This document shows, piece after piece, positions 54,550 to 63,206 of a stretch of DNA of 64,000 bases. The notes beneath the pieces were generated by a model, which saw only the letters and a program-made list of their open reading frames with translations, was not told where the DNA came from and searched no databases. This stretch comes from CAVQRC01 sp963715045 (GTDB lineage Bacteria; Planctomycetota; Planctomycetia; Pirellulales; Lacipirellulaceae), in the NCBI GenBank assembly GCA_963715045.1, contig CAVQRC010000039.1, positions 348,377 to 412,376 on the forward strand. The letters run 5' to 3'. A program made the position numbers and the translations under genes. How positions within the stretch are numbered: the first letter of the stretch is position 1; every line of letters begins with the position of its first letter.

Positions 54550-57510
54550 GTGGCTCACGAGCCGTCCCGCGATTTCGATCCGCTCGCCGACAGCCGGGCC
54601 AGTCGCTACGTCGTTGGCATCGATCTGGGAACGACGAATTCGGCCGTGACCTACGTCGATACCACGGAGCAGCCGTGGCAGATCCGCGTGTTCATGATCC
54701 CCCAGCTTGTAGCGGCGGGCAGTGTGGAGTCGCGGTCGACGCTGCCGTCGTTTCACTATCAGCCCGCTGCCGGAGAGTGGGAATCGGATCGTCTCGCCCT
54801 GCCCTTCCCCGCGCGTGGGAAAAACGCTGAAGGCGGCAAGCGAACCGACCGCCAACGGCGTTCTTCAGCGGACGAATACGTGGTCGGCGTTCTGGCTCGC
54901 GATCAGGGAGCCAAAACCCCCGGCCGATTGATCGTCTCGGCCAAGAGCTGGCTCTGTCATCCCGGCGTGGATCGCCACGCCGATCTGCTCCCCTGGCACG
55001 GTGCGACCGATGTCGAGCGACTTTCGCCGGTCGAGGTCTCTGCCCGCTACCTGCGGCACATCCGCGATGCCTGGGATGCCCAGTTTCCTGATGCCCCCCT
55101 CGCCGATCAGGAAATCGTGCTCACGCTGCCGGCTTCGTTTGATGAGATCGCCCGCGAGCTTACCGTCGAGGCCGCGGCCCGCGGCGATCTTCCCCGTGTC
55201 GTGCTCATCGAGGAACCGCAAGCGGCCTTCTACGCCTGGGTCTACAAGCATTCCGAAGACTGGTCGACGCAAGTCAAGGCCGGCCACAACATTCTCGTCT
55301 GCGACATCGGCGGCGGAACGTCCGACTTCACGCTGATTCGCGTACGGCGATCCGGTGCGGCGGATGCGACAGTACACACGGAAGACGGCGCGGACGCCGC
55401 AACCGCATCCGACGACGCTGCGGTCGAACGATCCCAGGTACAGTTTCATCGCGTGGCGGTTGGCGATCATTTAATTCTCGGCGGCGACAATCTGGATTTA
55501 GCGCTCGCCCGCTACGCCGAACAGAAGCTCGTCGGTGAGGGAAAACTCTCGCCCCGGCAGTGGGACGTATTGGTCCGCAACTGCCGCCAGGTGAAGGAAG
55601 TCATGCTCGGCGACGAGCCGCCGCCGCAGGCCACGGTGCACGTCCCCGGCAGCGGTTCACGGGTGGTGGGCGGCGGGTTGCAGGTCGTGGTGACTGCCGA
55701 GGAAGTCCGCGAAGTCTTGATCGACGGTTTTCTCCCGAGGTGTAATCTCGACGACAAGCCTCAGCAGCGACAGTCGGGGTTTCAGGAGTTCGGTTTGCCG
55801 TACGCTGCCGACGCTGCGGTGACGCGGTACCTGGCGTCGTTTTTGACTTCGCATCGCGAAGTCTGCCGAGAGAGCGATGACGCAGCGCACGGCGATCCGG
55901 CGCGACCCGATGTCATTCTGTTCAACGGCGGGTTCTTTGCCTCGCCCTTGCTGCGGACACGACTCCTGGAAGTTGTTCGTTCGTGGTTTCAATCCGACTC
56001 GGATGGATCGTGGACACCGCAGGTTCTCGACAACGATCGGCTTGATCTGGCGGTCGCTCGCGGGGCCGCTTACTACGGGATGGTCCGCCGCGGCGAAGGG
56101 GTCCGGATTGCGGCCAATCTGGCCCGCAGCTATTACATCGGCGTCGAAGCCGATCCGCCGTCGGCCCTGTGTCTGGTGCCAGGGGATGCCGAACCGGAAC
56201 ACACCATCGATCTGGAGCAGCCACTGCAGGCGTTGATTTCCCGCCCCGTCGAGTTTCCCCTGTATGTCTCGAGTGTGCGATTGACCGATCGTCCGGGCGA
56301 CCTCGTGGCGATCGACCGCGAGCAGATGACACCGTTGCCACCGATTCGCACGGTCCTTCGCACGCGACGGCGGGGGGATACGGGCAGCGTGGGGGTGCTG
56401 CTTCACGCCCGCTTGACCGAAGTCGGAACCATTGACTTGTGGTGCAGCCAGCAGAACGCGAACCGGACCTGGAAGCTGCAGTTCGATGTGCGTAGTGCGT
56501 TGCAGACCGACGTCGCAGCCCACGAGGGCGCGGCCGAGGCAGAGGGTGTTGTCGACGAAGCGACTTGGGATGCCTGCTATGCGTGCATTGCGGCAGTGTT
56601 TTCTCCCGCTGGCGATGGCAAACCGCAGCAACTGGTCAAGGAACTCGGTGAGGTCATCGGTGCAGGCCGCAGCGAATGGCCGACTTCGTTGTTGCGGCGC
56701 ATGTGGGAAGCACTGCTCGAGCTGGAAGCGGGACGTCAGCGTAGTGCGACGCATGAGACCCGCTGGCTGAATCTGCTGGGCTATACGCTGCGGCCTGGCT
56801 ATGGCCTGGCGCTGGACGACTGGCGGGTCGCCCAGACGTGGAAGGTCGTGCAGGGCAAGTTGATCCATTCTTCTGCCGCGGGGCGAAACGAGTCTCAGAT
56901 TTTGTGGCGACGGATCGCGGGCGGACTTGCGTCGGGGCAGCAACTGGCGATCGCCGAACGGCTGTTGGGACCGATTCGCATCCTGCATCGCAAGCTGACG
57001 ACCGGGCACACGCGGGCGAGCGACGTTGCCCTCAACCCCAACGAATCCAGCGAGGTCTGGCGGTTGCTGGGCTCGCTGGAACTGTTGGGGATGTCGCTGA
57101 AGCTCGAACTGGGCAGGATTCTGGTCGATCTTCTCCCGAAACGTAAGATGGCCAACGTGCGGCACGCGATGGTGTGGGCCGTTTCGCGGCTCGGCCAGCG
57201 GGTACCCGTCTATGGGCCGCTCAACACGGTCGTTCCGGCCGAGCACGCGGCCAGGTGGCTGGCCGCGGTTCTGCATCTCGATGGCGAAGATCCCATCCAC
57301 CAGTTGGCGGTCATGCAGTTATCGCGGAAGACAGGCGATCGTTATCGCGACATCGACGAGGCCGCCCGGAGCCAGGCGGCCGATTGGCTTGTGGCCCACG
57401 ACGCGCCGCCCCATCTCGTGGAGCTCGTTCGCGAAGGCGGTACGCTCGATGCCGAGGAGCAAGGAAAGATCGTCGGTGAAGCGCTGCCGACCGGCCTCCG
57501 ACTGGCGTAG
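54550..57510 (+). CDS. Hsp70-family ATPase with long C-terminal domain (second of tandem pair)
   Basis: Hsp70-like protein of 986 residues from GTG 54550, immediately after the first gene's stop. The NBD has YVVGIDLGTTNSAVTYVDTT, NILVCDIGGGTSDFTLIRVR and ILFNGGFFASPLLRTRLLEV, with an Asp/Ala-rich insert near residues 270-290. After about residue 640 comes a 340-residue alpha-helical C-terminal domain (ARKVVQ-type texture; RHAMVWAVSRLGQRVPVYGP), probably the DUF3731-type extension. This is much longer than DnaK. Tandem Hsp70 genes with DUF2760 form a known but unstudied gene set; the two proteins may form a heteromer. Confidence 0.83.
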   Translation: MAHEPSRDFDPLADSRASRYVVGIDLGTTNSAVTYVDTTEQPWQIRVFMIPQLVAAGSVESRSTLPSFHYQPAAGEWESDRLALPFPARGKNAEGGKRTDRQRRSSADEYVVGVLARDQGAKTPGRLIVSAKSWLCHPGVDRHADLLPWHGATDVERLSPVEVSARYLRHIRDAWDAQFPDAPLADQEIVLTLPASFDEIARELTVEAAARGDLPRVVLIEEPQAAFYAWVYKHSEDWSTQVKAGHNILVCDIGGGTSDFTLIRVRRSGAADATVHTEDGADAATASDDAAVERSQVQFHRVAVGDHLILGGDNLDLALARYAEQKLVGEGKLSPRQWDVLVRNCRQVKEVMLGDEPPPQATVHVPGSGSRVVGGGLQVVVTAEEVREVLIDGFLPRCNLDDKPQQRQSGFQEFGLPYAADAAVTRYLASFLTSHREVCRESDDAAHGDPARPDVILFNGGFFASPLLRTRLLEVVRSWFQSDSDGSWTPQVLDNDRLDLAVARGAAYYGMVRRGEGVRIAANLARSYYIGVEADPPSALCLVPGDAEPEHTIDLEQPLQALISRPVEFPLYVSSVRLTDRPGDLVAIDREQMTPLPPIRTVLRTRRRGDTGSVGVLLHARLTEVGTIDLWCSQQNANRTWKLQFDVRSALQTDVAAHEGAAEAEGVVDEATWDACYACIAAVFSPAGDGKPQQLVKELGEVIGAGRSEWPTSLLRRMWEALLELEAGRQRSATHETRWLNLLGYTLRPGYGLALDDWRVAQTWKVVQGKLIHSSAAGRNESQILWRRIAGGLASGQQLAIAERLLGPIRILHRKLTTGHTRASDVALNPNESSEVWRLLGSLELLGMSLKLELGRILVDLLPKRKMANVRHAMVWAVSRLGQRVPVYGPLNTVVPAEHAARWLAAVLHLDGEDPIHQLAVMQLSRKTGDRYRDIDEAARSQAADWLVAHDAPPHLVELVREGGTLDAEEQGKIVGEALPTGLRLA

Positions 57511-57514
57511 CGCG

Positions 57515-57947
57515 CCTGTAGTCGGGTCACTCCGTGACCCGAACCGGCCGGGAAATCGCCACGGCGTTGTGAAATGCCGCGGCCCTGTCACGGAGTGCCA
57601 GGACTACACCTGTAGTCGGGTCACTCCGTGACCCGAACCGGGGATCACCCTCGATCGAGACCGCGTCCTGGCCGTGAGTGTCGTTGTCTTTGGCGTCGGC
57701 TTTCTTGCAGGCCGCGGGGCTACACCTGTAGTCGGGTCACTCCGTGACCCGAACCGGGGATCACCCTCGATCGAGACCGCATCCTGGCCGTGAGTGTCGT
57801 TGTCTTTGGCGTCGGCTTTCTTGCAGGCCGCGGCCCTGTCACGGAGTGCCAGGACTACTCGGGTCTCTCCGTGACCCGAACCGGCCGGAAAATCGCCACG
57901 GCCCTGCCCCGGCGTCTCAGGTCGATCGACAAGACTACAGCTCCTTG
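57515..57947 (+). repeat. Tandem array of palindromic repeats between convergent genes
   Basis: Four units of a CCTGTAGTC ... GACTACA element: about 57515-57607, 57609-57724, 57726-57857 and a partial one at 57858-57947. Each has a perfect hairpin GGGTCACTCCGTGACCC (broken in the last). Units 2 and 3 share a roughly 115-base segment that differs at one base in the middle part, showing a recent duplication. Convergent Hsp70-like and DUF1080 genes flank it, so it may act as a two-way terminator. Confidence 0.85.
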
Positions 57948-58639
57948 AGCCGGATATTGCGGAACTGCACTTTCATCGGCGGTCCGGCGTGTAGTTGCAG
58001 TGCGAGCACACCGTCCTCGCGACGTTGCTCCTCGTCTTCGTCGGTGCATCGGCTTGTCACGACCCCGTTGATCATGTGCGTGAATTCGAAGCCCTGGGCC
58101 TTGATGTAATAGTCGTTCCAGTCTTCGGCTTTGATCTTCGACTGAATCTCGTCGCTATCGCCAACCGATCCGGTGACTTGTGGTTTGTGGTCACTGCCAA
58201 TCACGGTCTGCTGGCCACGATCGGCGAGAATGCCCCGGAACCGTTCGCCGTAGAGGATTCCCGAATAGCGTTTGCCGGCCTCGAAGTCGGCCTGGTACCC
58301 GCCCACGACCCAGGGGTTGTCGGCGACCTCGAAACTGCGGTACTGAATGCCCGAGTTGCCGCCGAAGATCCGATATTCGAGCTTCAGTTCGAAGTTGGCG
58401 GTTGTCCCACCTCGCCAGATGATGAACGTGTTTCCTTTCGTGGGGTTTTCGGCGGTCGTCTGTCCCGTGATGGCGTTGTCTTCGACACGCCAGAATTTCG
58501 GGTTGCCGTCCCAGTCGTCGAGCGACTTGCCGTCGAAAATCAACCTGTATCCGCTTTCGGGCTCGGCGGTGAATCCGGCGGTCGCGAACAGGCTGGCCCC
58601 CCACAGGGCAGCGGCAAGACATCGGCAGCAGTGGTTCAT
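57935..58639 (-). CDS. DUF1080 secreted protein (3-keto-disaccharide hydrolase-like)
   Basis: Secreted protein of 234 residues from ATG 58639 with a signal peptide (CLAAALWGASLFATAGFTAEP). The single DUF1080 domain begins YRLIFDGKSLDDWDGNPKFW and includes EDNAITGQTTAENPTKGNTF, then IIWRGGTTANFELKLEYRIF, NSGIQYRSFEV and VLALQLHAGPPMKVQFRNIR. This fits the family's usual length of 200-250 residues. It is the second DUF1080 protein in the window. It probably acts outside the cytoplasm on sugar derivatives; a substrate is not predictable. Convergent to the Hsp70 operon. Confidence 0.9.
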   Translation of the reverse strand: MNHCCRCLAAALWGASLFATAGFTAEPESGYRLIFDGKSLDDWDGNPKFWRVEDNAITGQTTAENPTKGNTFIIWRGGTTANFELKLEYRIFGGNSGIQYRSFEVADNPWVVGGYQADFEAGKRYSGILYGERFRGILADRGQQTVIGSDHKPQVTGSVGDSDEIQSKIKAEDWNDYYIKAQGFEFTHMINGVVTSRCTDEDEEQRREDGVLALQLHAGPPMKVQFRNIRLKEL

Positions 58640-58939
58640 CGATCCTCTCCCATTGGTGGTGGTCGCCGCCACCCGACGTGCGTGGCCCGAGCAGCGGACA
58701 AAGGTAATCTTGGCCGCAGTCGAAGTCAAACGAGCGAGGTATTGGTGCTTCACGATCCGCGGAAGCGACAGCTGGTGGCCCGTTTTGGGCGTTTATTCGC
58801 CTACCGCGTTGGCGTAAACTCTGGTCGGATCATGCGCTGAACGTGTTGCAGCGCACGCGCGGGCGAACCGGTTGCCTCGGAAGGGATCGCAACGTCGTGG
58901 TTTCCAGCCCGGAAGTCCCTCTAACATGAAAGCAGCGTC

Positions 58940-59401
58940 ATGCAGATTACCGCCGAGAAAGTTGTTTCCTTCGACTACAAACTCAGCGACTCCAGCGGGA
59001 ACGTGCTCGACACTTCCGAGGGTCGCGAACCGCTGACCTACATGCACGGGCAGCAGGAGATCATCCCGGGGCTCGAAGACGCGCTGGAGGGGAAATCGGC
59101 CGGTGATGAGTTTCGTGTGGAGGTTCCGCCCGCCGCCGGCTATGGCGAACGAAACGAGGCCCTCTGCGCCCGGGTGCATCGCGAAGAATTCAAAGACATT
59201 CCGGACCTCGAGATCGGCATGCAGTTTCGCGTCACTTCCGAAGAGGGTCCCGAGCAAGTCGTGACGATTGTCGAGGTCGGCGACGAAGAGGTCGCCCTGG
59301 ACGGCAATCACCCCCTCGCCGGATACACACTCTGCTTCGAGATCTCGGTACGCGAAGTACGCGAAGCGACGGAAGACGAGAAACGAGGCGATGAGGCGTA
59401 A
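58940..59401 (+). CDS. FKBP-type peptidyl-prolyl isomerase (SlyD-like)
   Basis: Cytoplasmic prolyl isomerase of 153 residues. The FKBP part is MQITAEKVVSFDYKLSDSSG, then YMHGQQEIIPGLEDALEGKS, continuing AGDEFRVEVPPAAGYGERNE. An inserted-in-flap domain follows (about residues 70-125, with FKDIPDLEIGMQFRV and VVTIVEVGDEEVALDGNHPL) as in SlyD, then AGYTLCFEISVREVREAT. The C-terminus is acidic and lacks the His-rich metal tail of E. coli SlyD. It may assist folding of nascent proteins. It stands alone, followed by the RHS remnant. Confidence 0.9.
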   Translation: MQITAEKVVSFDYKLSDSSGNVLDTSEGREPLTYMHGQQEIIPGLEDALEGKSAGDEFRVEVPPAAGYGERNEALCARVHREEFKDIPDLEIGMQFRVTSEEGPEQVVTIVEVGDEEVALDGNHPLAGYTLCFEISVREVREATEDEKRGDEA

Positions 59402-59463
59402 CGCCTGATCGCCCAATGCCGTCCTCGCCAATCATGTCCTGTTTACGGGACGGCGATTGGATT

Positions 59464-60014
59464 CAGAGACGGGTTTTTACCAATACCGAACCCGGTACTA
59501 CGACGCGGCGTTGGGAAGGTTCCTGTCGCGAGATCCGTTGTCGTACGGTCGATGGACGACTGCTTCGCGTCCGTGGAGGTTCGCCGGCTGGCTTTGTCGA
59601 TCCCTATGGGCTCTTTGAAGTTCAGCACCATATCTTGCCGCAACAGCTGAAAAAACTCTACAGAAGAAGTGCATCGAGCAGTTTCTGTTTCTGGGATTTC
59701 GATTTAAAGATTTCATTGATGTTCTCCACGAGTTTACATTTTCTGTGGAGAGCATGGACCACGACCTGATTCATGGCCCATTGGACTACAACAAGCGAGC
59801 GAAGAGGGCTATTGAGGAGGCCGCCGACTGCTGTGAAGCTCTGGAACTACTGAAGAAGTTAGTAGAAGAAGTACAGCAGGAGGTAGCTGGAGAGGTCTAT
59901 CCTGGTAAGGATGCGAAGTTTGCGCCGCTTCACCCATACGGCGGTGGCCCACCTTGGTGTCCACTTAATGATGGCCGCAGAGTGTCGATACCACTAAAAT
60001 CTTCGATGAAATGA
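59464..60014 (+). CDS. RHS core remnant with C-terminal toxin-like tip (frameshifted)
   Basis: Fragment of an RHS-repeat protein. The first part has the RHS core end YQYRTRYYDAALGRFLSRDP; one frame over is GGSPAGFVDPYGL, the usual core boundary; then the tip starts EVQHHILPQQLKKL, followed in a third frame by KKCIEQFLFLGFRFKDFIDV and VESMDHDLIHG. The paired His motifs (HHILP and HDLIHG) resemble RHS-associated nuclease tips. The upstream RHS body is missing. Base composition is lower in GC than the neighbours after about 59650, suggesting transfer. A DUF4375-like gene follows as a possible immunity protein. Confidence 0.6.
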
Positions 60015-60265
60015 TACGCCTTGTATGTGCACAGCGTCCGAGGCCTGCACCTGCGCCCTCAATCAGCCCTGTGACAGCCCTACTTCTAGGCCCGTCTGCT
60101 GCCGCAGGCACAGCGGCGGCCAGCGCGGCCGCCGCAGGCACGGCGGCTGGTTCGGGACTACCAGTTCGGCCGGGTATTCGCCCCCAGCCTGCAGGTGGCA
60201 CCGGAGCGGGGATTGGAGTAGATCCCGCTTCCACTGTTGTGGGAGTTTTTGCCACCTGAAGAAGC
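60015..60265 (+). other. Ala/Gly-rich segment, possible continuation of the RHS tip
   Basis: An open frame from about 60011 to 60259 encodes a low-complexity Ala/Gly/Pro-rich stretch with no family match. It could extend the toxin tip if another indel is present, or be non-coding. Confidence 0.3.
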
Positions 60266-60870
60266 GTGAAAGATGTTATCGCAAGTTGGGAGGCTGCTAA
60301 TGACGCATTGTGGGGGCGCTATTTGCTTCTCTTCTTTCTCCTGATCGCAGGATGTTCGAGGATACCAGACATGAACAATCTAGATTCCTCCGCGTGGCAT
60401 CGCGTTTTGACCTACATAGAAGACGTTGACCTGGAGGTAACAAACTCAAGACATCAGGGAGACGTGGGCAATAGGCTCGCGGAACACCATCCACCGGGCT
60501 ACGCGAGATGCTATGCCGTGTGGTGGGCAGACGCGACATTGCAAACGGTGGGCTTTCCCAGTTCTTTTACAATCCGACGGGCGACCTCGTTCTAATCGCA
60601 ATTGATTGTTACGAGCAAGTCGGTCAGATGAAAATGGCGGCCATTCTAAAGTCAGCATTACACACCTATGCGACTCGGTCCCCTGATTCGATTCGGATCA
60701 AGATCCCAGATCACTATTTCGATGAGTTCGCAGCAATTTTGAGCGATTTGGAGAAGCTGAATGACATGTACTACGATGAGAAGTACAAACTTCCTGGCAT
60801 GACTCAGGAGGCTGTCTATCTTGACGACTTCGTGGAATATTACTGGACGACTTTTCCCCCAAGAGTTTGA
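60266..60870 (+). CDS. DUF4375-like protein, candidate immunity protein (frameshifted)
   Basis: Protein of about 200 residues after repair. From GTG 60266 there is a hydrophobic segment ending LLIAGC, a possible lipobox, then AWHRVLTYIEDVDLEV and LAEHHPPGYARCYAVWWADA. Near 60534 one base is missing; the next frame gives IANGGLSQFFYNPTGDLVLI, then CYEQVGQMKMAAILKSALHT and a Tyr/Asp-rich tail. The NGGLSQFF motif is the DUF4375 hallmark. DUF4375 proteins are often found beside polymorphic toxins, and this one directly follows an RHS tip. The immunity role is inferred from position. Confidence 0.65.
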
Positions 60871-61194
60871 GTCCGCGTAGTCTAGCAAGGCGTAATCGTT
60901 CACAGTAAGTCGGGGCAATCACTGAACGAGCCGGAGCAGGCAGACCGCGATCCCGAATAGCGTCCCGCGTGACACCCTTTCTTCTTGGGGTGTTTTAATC
61001 AGTCGACTGGGGCGTGGCCCGCAACCGCTCTGCGGTGGGAGCGACCGCGACGCGCCGAAGCGGTCGTTCTGGAGCGCTCAGAGCACGCTGCCGAGCCGCT
61101 TTCGAGGTCGATTTGGGAGTGCTGCGTAGACCATCCCCGGGAACACCGTGGGCGGAGTTCTGAAAGTCGCGCGTCAGGTCACCGCTGGTGGTGT
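60871..61194. other. Intergenic stretch, no gene seen
   Basis: About 320 bases between the DUF4375-like gene and the IS91 remnant. Short ORFs exist but none has a motif or plausible start context. Confidence 0.4.
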
Positions 61195-61888
61195 TCATGG
61201 AGGTCGGGGCGGGTTGCAGGTAACATCGGCAAGCGAGCGGCGGGGAAGATGCCGCGAGGTGTTTCTCGATCGCCGCCAGCCGACCTCGGCCGGGATCTCG
61301 GCGACATGCAACATCTCGACCTGGCACCGCTCACACGTCGGCCCGTTGAGCCGCGGTGCTTCATCGGCGTCGCCATCGAGATCGCCCGCCGTGTCGTGCT
61401 CCTGGTCGTCGGTGACGGGCACACCGATGAGTTCCTGCGCCCGGGGGATGTCCTCACCCCGCCGGCGGCCCGAATACATCCCGTAGTAGCGGATCCGCAT
61501 CAGCCGGGGCGGCAGCAAGTGCATCAGGAACCGCCCGACGAACTCGGTACCACGAATCTTCTCGATCGCGGCCGTACCGCCTGCGCAGATACTCCTTCAC
61601 CCGAAACGAAACATGTTCGCCGTCGTCGGCCACGATCCGGGCGTCGCAAATGGCCGTCCCCCGTACGTAGCCGGCCAGATACTTCATCGCCGCCACACTG
61701 TCCCCGTAGTCGGCGGGCGGACCCTTGCAGTGCACGACCCAGTCCACCGCATCCAGCCTCAGGACGAACGCGTTAAACGCCGCCGGGTCGGTGAGCGCGA
61801 CCAGCTTGCCGGGAAGCCGGAGCTTGCCAGCCGCGTAGAGCTTCTTCAGCCCGGCGAGAAATAACTCGCGATACCGCGTCCGCAGCAC
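61195..61888 (-). pseudogene. IS91-family transposase remnant
   Basis: C-terminal half of a rolling-circle (Y2) transposase. The first frame has FLAGLKKLYAAGKLRLPGKL, then WVVHCKGPPADYGDSVAAMK and YLAGYVRGTAI, with VSFRVKEY. Near 61578 one extra base shifts to AAIEKIRGTEFVGRFLMHLL, PPRLMRIRYYGMYSG and the zinc-ribbon-like CERCQVEMLHVAEI. The N-terminal zinc domain and about 180 further residues are absent. The open frame runs upstream to about 61902, where an inverted repeat begins, so the truncation coincides with that repeat. Inactive even if the frameshift is a sequencing error. Confidence 0.75.
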
Positions 61889-61901
61889 GGCGAGCGGGAC
61901 G

Positions 61902-61960
61902 TGTCACGGATCGGGTTATAACCCGATCCGCGCTGGCCGGTCATAACCCGATCCGTGACA
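61902..61960. repeat. 18-bp perfect inverted repeat at the IS91 truncation point
   Basis: TGTCACGGATCGGGTTAT (61902-61919) is exactly inverted at 61943-61960. The left arm overlaps a second palindrome, CGGATCGGGTTATAACCCGA plus TCCG, so alternative hairpins are possible. No terminator-like U run follows. Confidence 0.8.
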
Positions 61961-62768
61961 ACGGTGGACTGGGCCTTTTGCTGGCCGCGGAACTCGATGT
62001 AGGCAGCGACGTGAAAAGACTCGATGGCGGGGAGGGTGAGGCGTTGGGCGTGGCACCAGCCAAAGAGCCTTCTACTAAGCTGAGAGTGGTGTTCCTAACG
62101 GAGTCGAAATAATCAAGGGGGCACGACAGGCAAGTATCTGGTTGTGCCAAGATGGCCAGCGTCGCTGCAATAGAGAATAGAATCGCGGCCGTCGGCTCTG
62201 GCGCAGTGCGGGCCACGAACGAGGTCATTACATACGGGACGTTCCAACTTCCACGTTGTGTGGAGCTATCCAACTCACTGCACTTTCCGAAAACCGTAGC
62301 CAATCATGCGGCCAGTTGCAGCAGCAACTGGTAAAGGGGGCGAATTCTCGACGAGCGGCGGTGGCGGCCTGAAAAGAAGACGTCGTTCAAGTCCCACGTA
62401 AACTGGCCTGACAAGTCGGCAAGAAGCCTTGTCTTCGCCTTAACGGGAGCATCTGCGATTAGAATTGCGGCGGCAAGGCACGTCGCCGCGACAAGATTAC
62501 TGCGGACCATTAGCAATCCTCCACCAGAGGGGTAATGATCTGAAGAGGCAAAGAGGAGCATTCATGGTAAGTGACTTCTGTACGGTCGTCCACCAATCTG
62601 CCTGACACCCAAAGCAGTCGCACCGAAAAGGGGTGCGATGACCAATGCAGCAGGATTGCAGGCTGAGGCCGGGAGAACCCAGAATCCCTGAGAAGTCCGA
62701 CCTTCCCAGATTGCCTGATTTGCATGCCGGGCGACTCAGCGTACCACACGCACAGCTGCGAGAAGACG
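61961..62768. other. Stretch without a firmly supported gene
   Basis: About 800 bases. On the minus strand a short frame at 62304-62510 begins MVRSNLVAATCLAAAILIA, a signal-peptide-like start, followed by LLADLSGQFTWDLNDVFFSG; it ends abruptly and has no family match. Other frames look random. It may hold decayed or frameshifted accessory genes. Confidence 0.35.
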
Positions 62769-63206
62769 CTACGCAGTCTTGAGGGCAGGGGATTCCACGG
62801 TCGTGTGGAGCGTCGCGCCGATCGCCGCCAGCACCCGCGAAGCCCGCTCAATCGTGACGCCGTGGTACTCGTTTCGCTCATCACGCGAGACGGCCGTCTC
62901 ATGGACACCCAAACGCTCGGCCAATTCTCGCTGCGTCAGACCGTTGGCGATGCGGAGGGCGACCAGCAGTCGACCCACACCTTCAAAATTCGTCACCTCA
63001 TCGAATTCACCGCGACACAGACGCTCGTAGCTCGCGACCTCTTCTTTCAGCTGCTCGTGAAACGAGCGCAACGGGTCCATGGCCCGCTTGATCTCGGCCC
63101 TCGAGAGGTCCATCGCCTTCAGCTCCTGCTGTTGCTGCTTGAGAAGCTCCTGTTCGCTTTTGAGCTTCTCGATCGCTTTCTGGTACTCGGTTTCGTTACG
63201 TATCAT
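62769..63206 (-). CDS. XRE-type helix-turn-helix protein, candidate antitoxin
   Basis: Protein of 145 residues. The N-terminal half is a charged coiled coil (AIEKLKSEQELLKQQQQELK). The C-terminal half holds a lambda-repressor-type HTH (LLVALRIANGLTQRELAERL, then GVHETAVSRDERNEY), followed by GVTIERASRVLAAIGATLHT. Its ATG overlaps the stop of the upstream nucleotidyltransferase gene (ATGA), so the two are translationally coupled. The order toxin-then-HTH is that of reverse-order toxin-antitoxin pairs. It probably neutralises its partner and represses the shared promoter; both points are inference. Confidence 0.78.
   Translation of the reverse strand: MIRNETEYQKAIEKLKSEQELLKQQQQELKAMDLSRAEIKRAMDPLRSFHEQLKEEVASYERLCRGEFDEVTNFEGVGRLLVALRIANGLTQRELAERLGVHETAVSRDERNEYHGVTIERASRVLAAIGATLHTTVESPALKTA

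Noticed and set aside
55657..57300. 547-codon minus-strand ORF under the second Hsp70-like gene
   Set aside because: Pro/Arg/Gln-rich shadow of a well-supported gene on the other strand.
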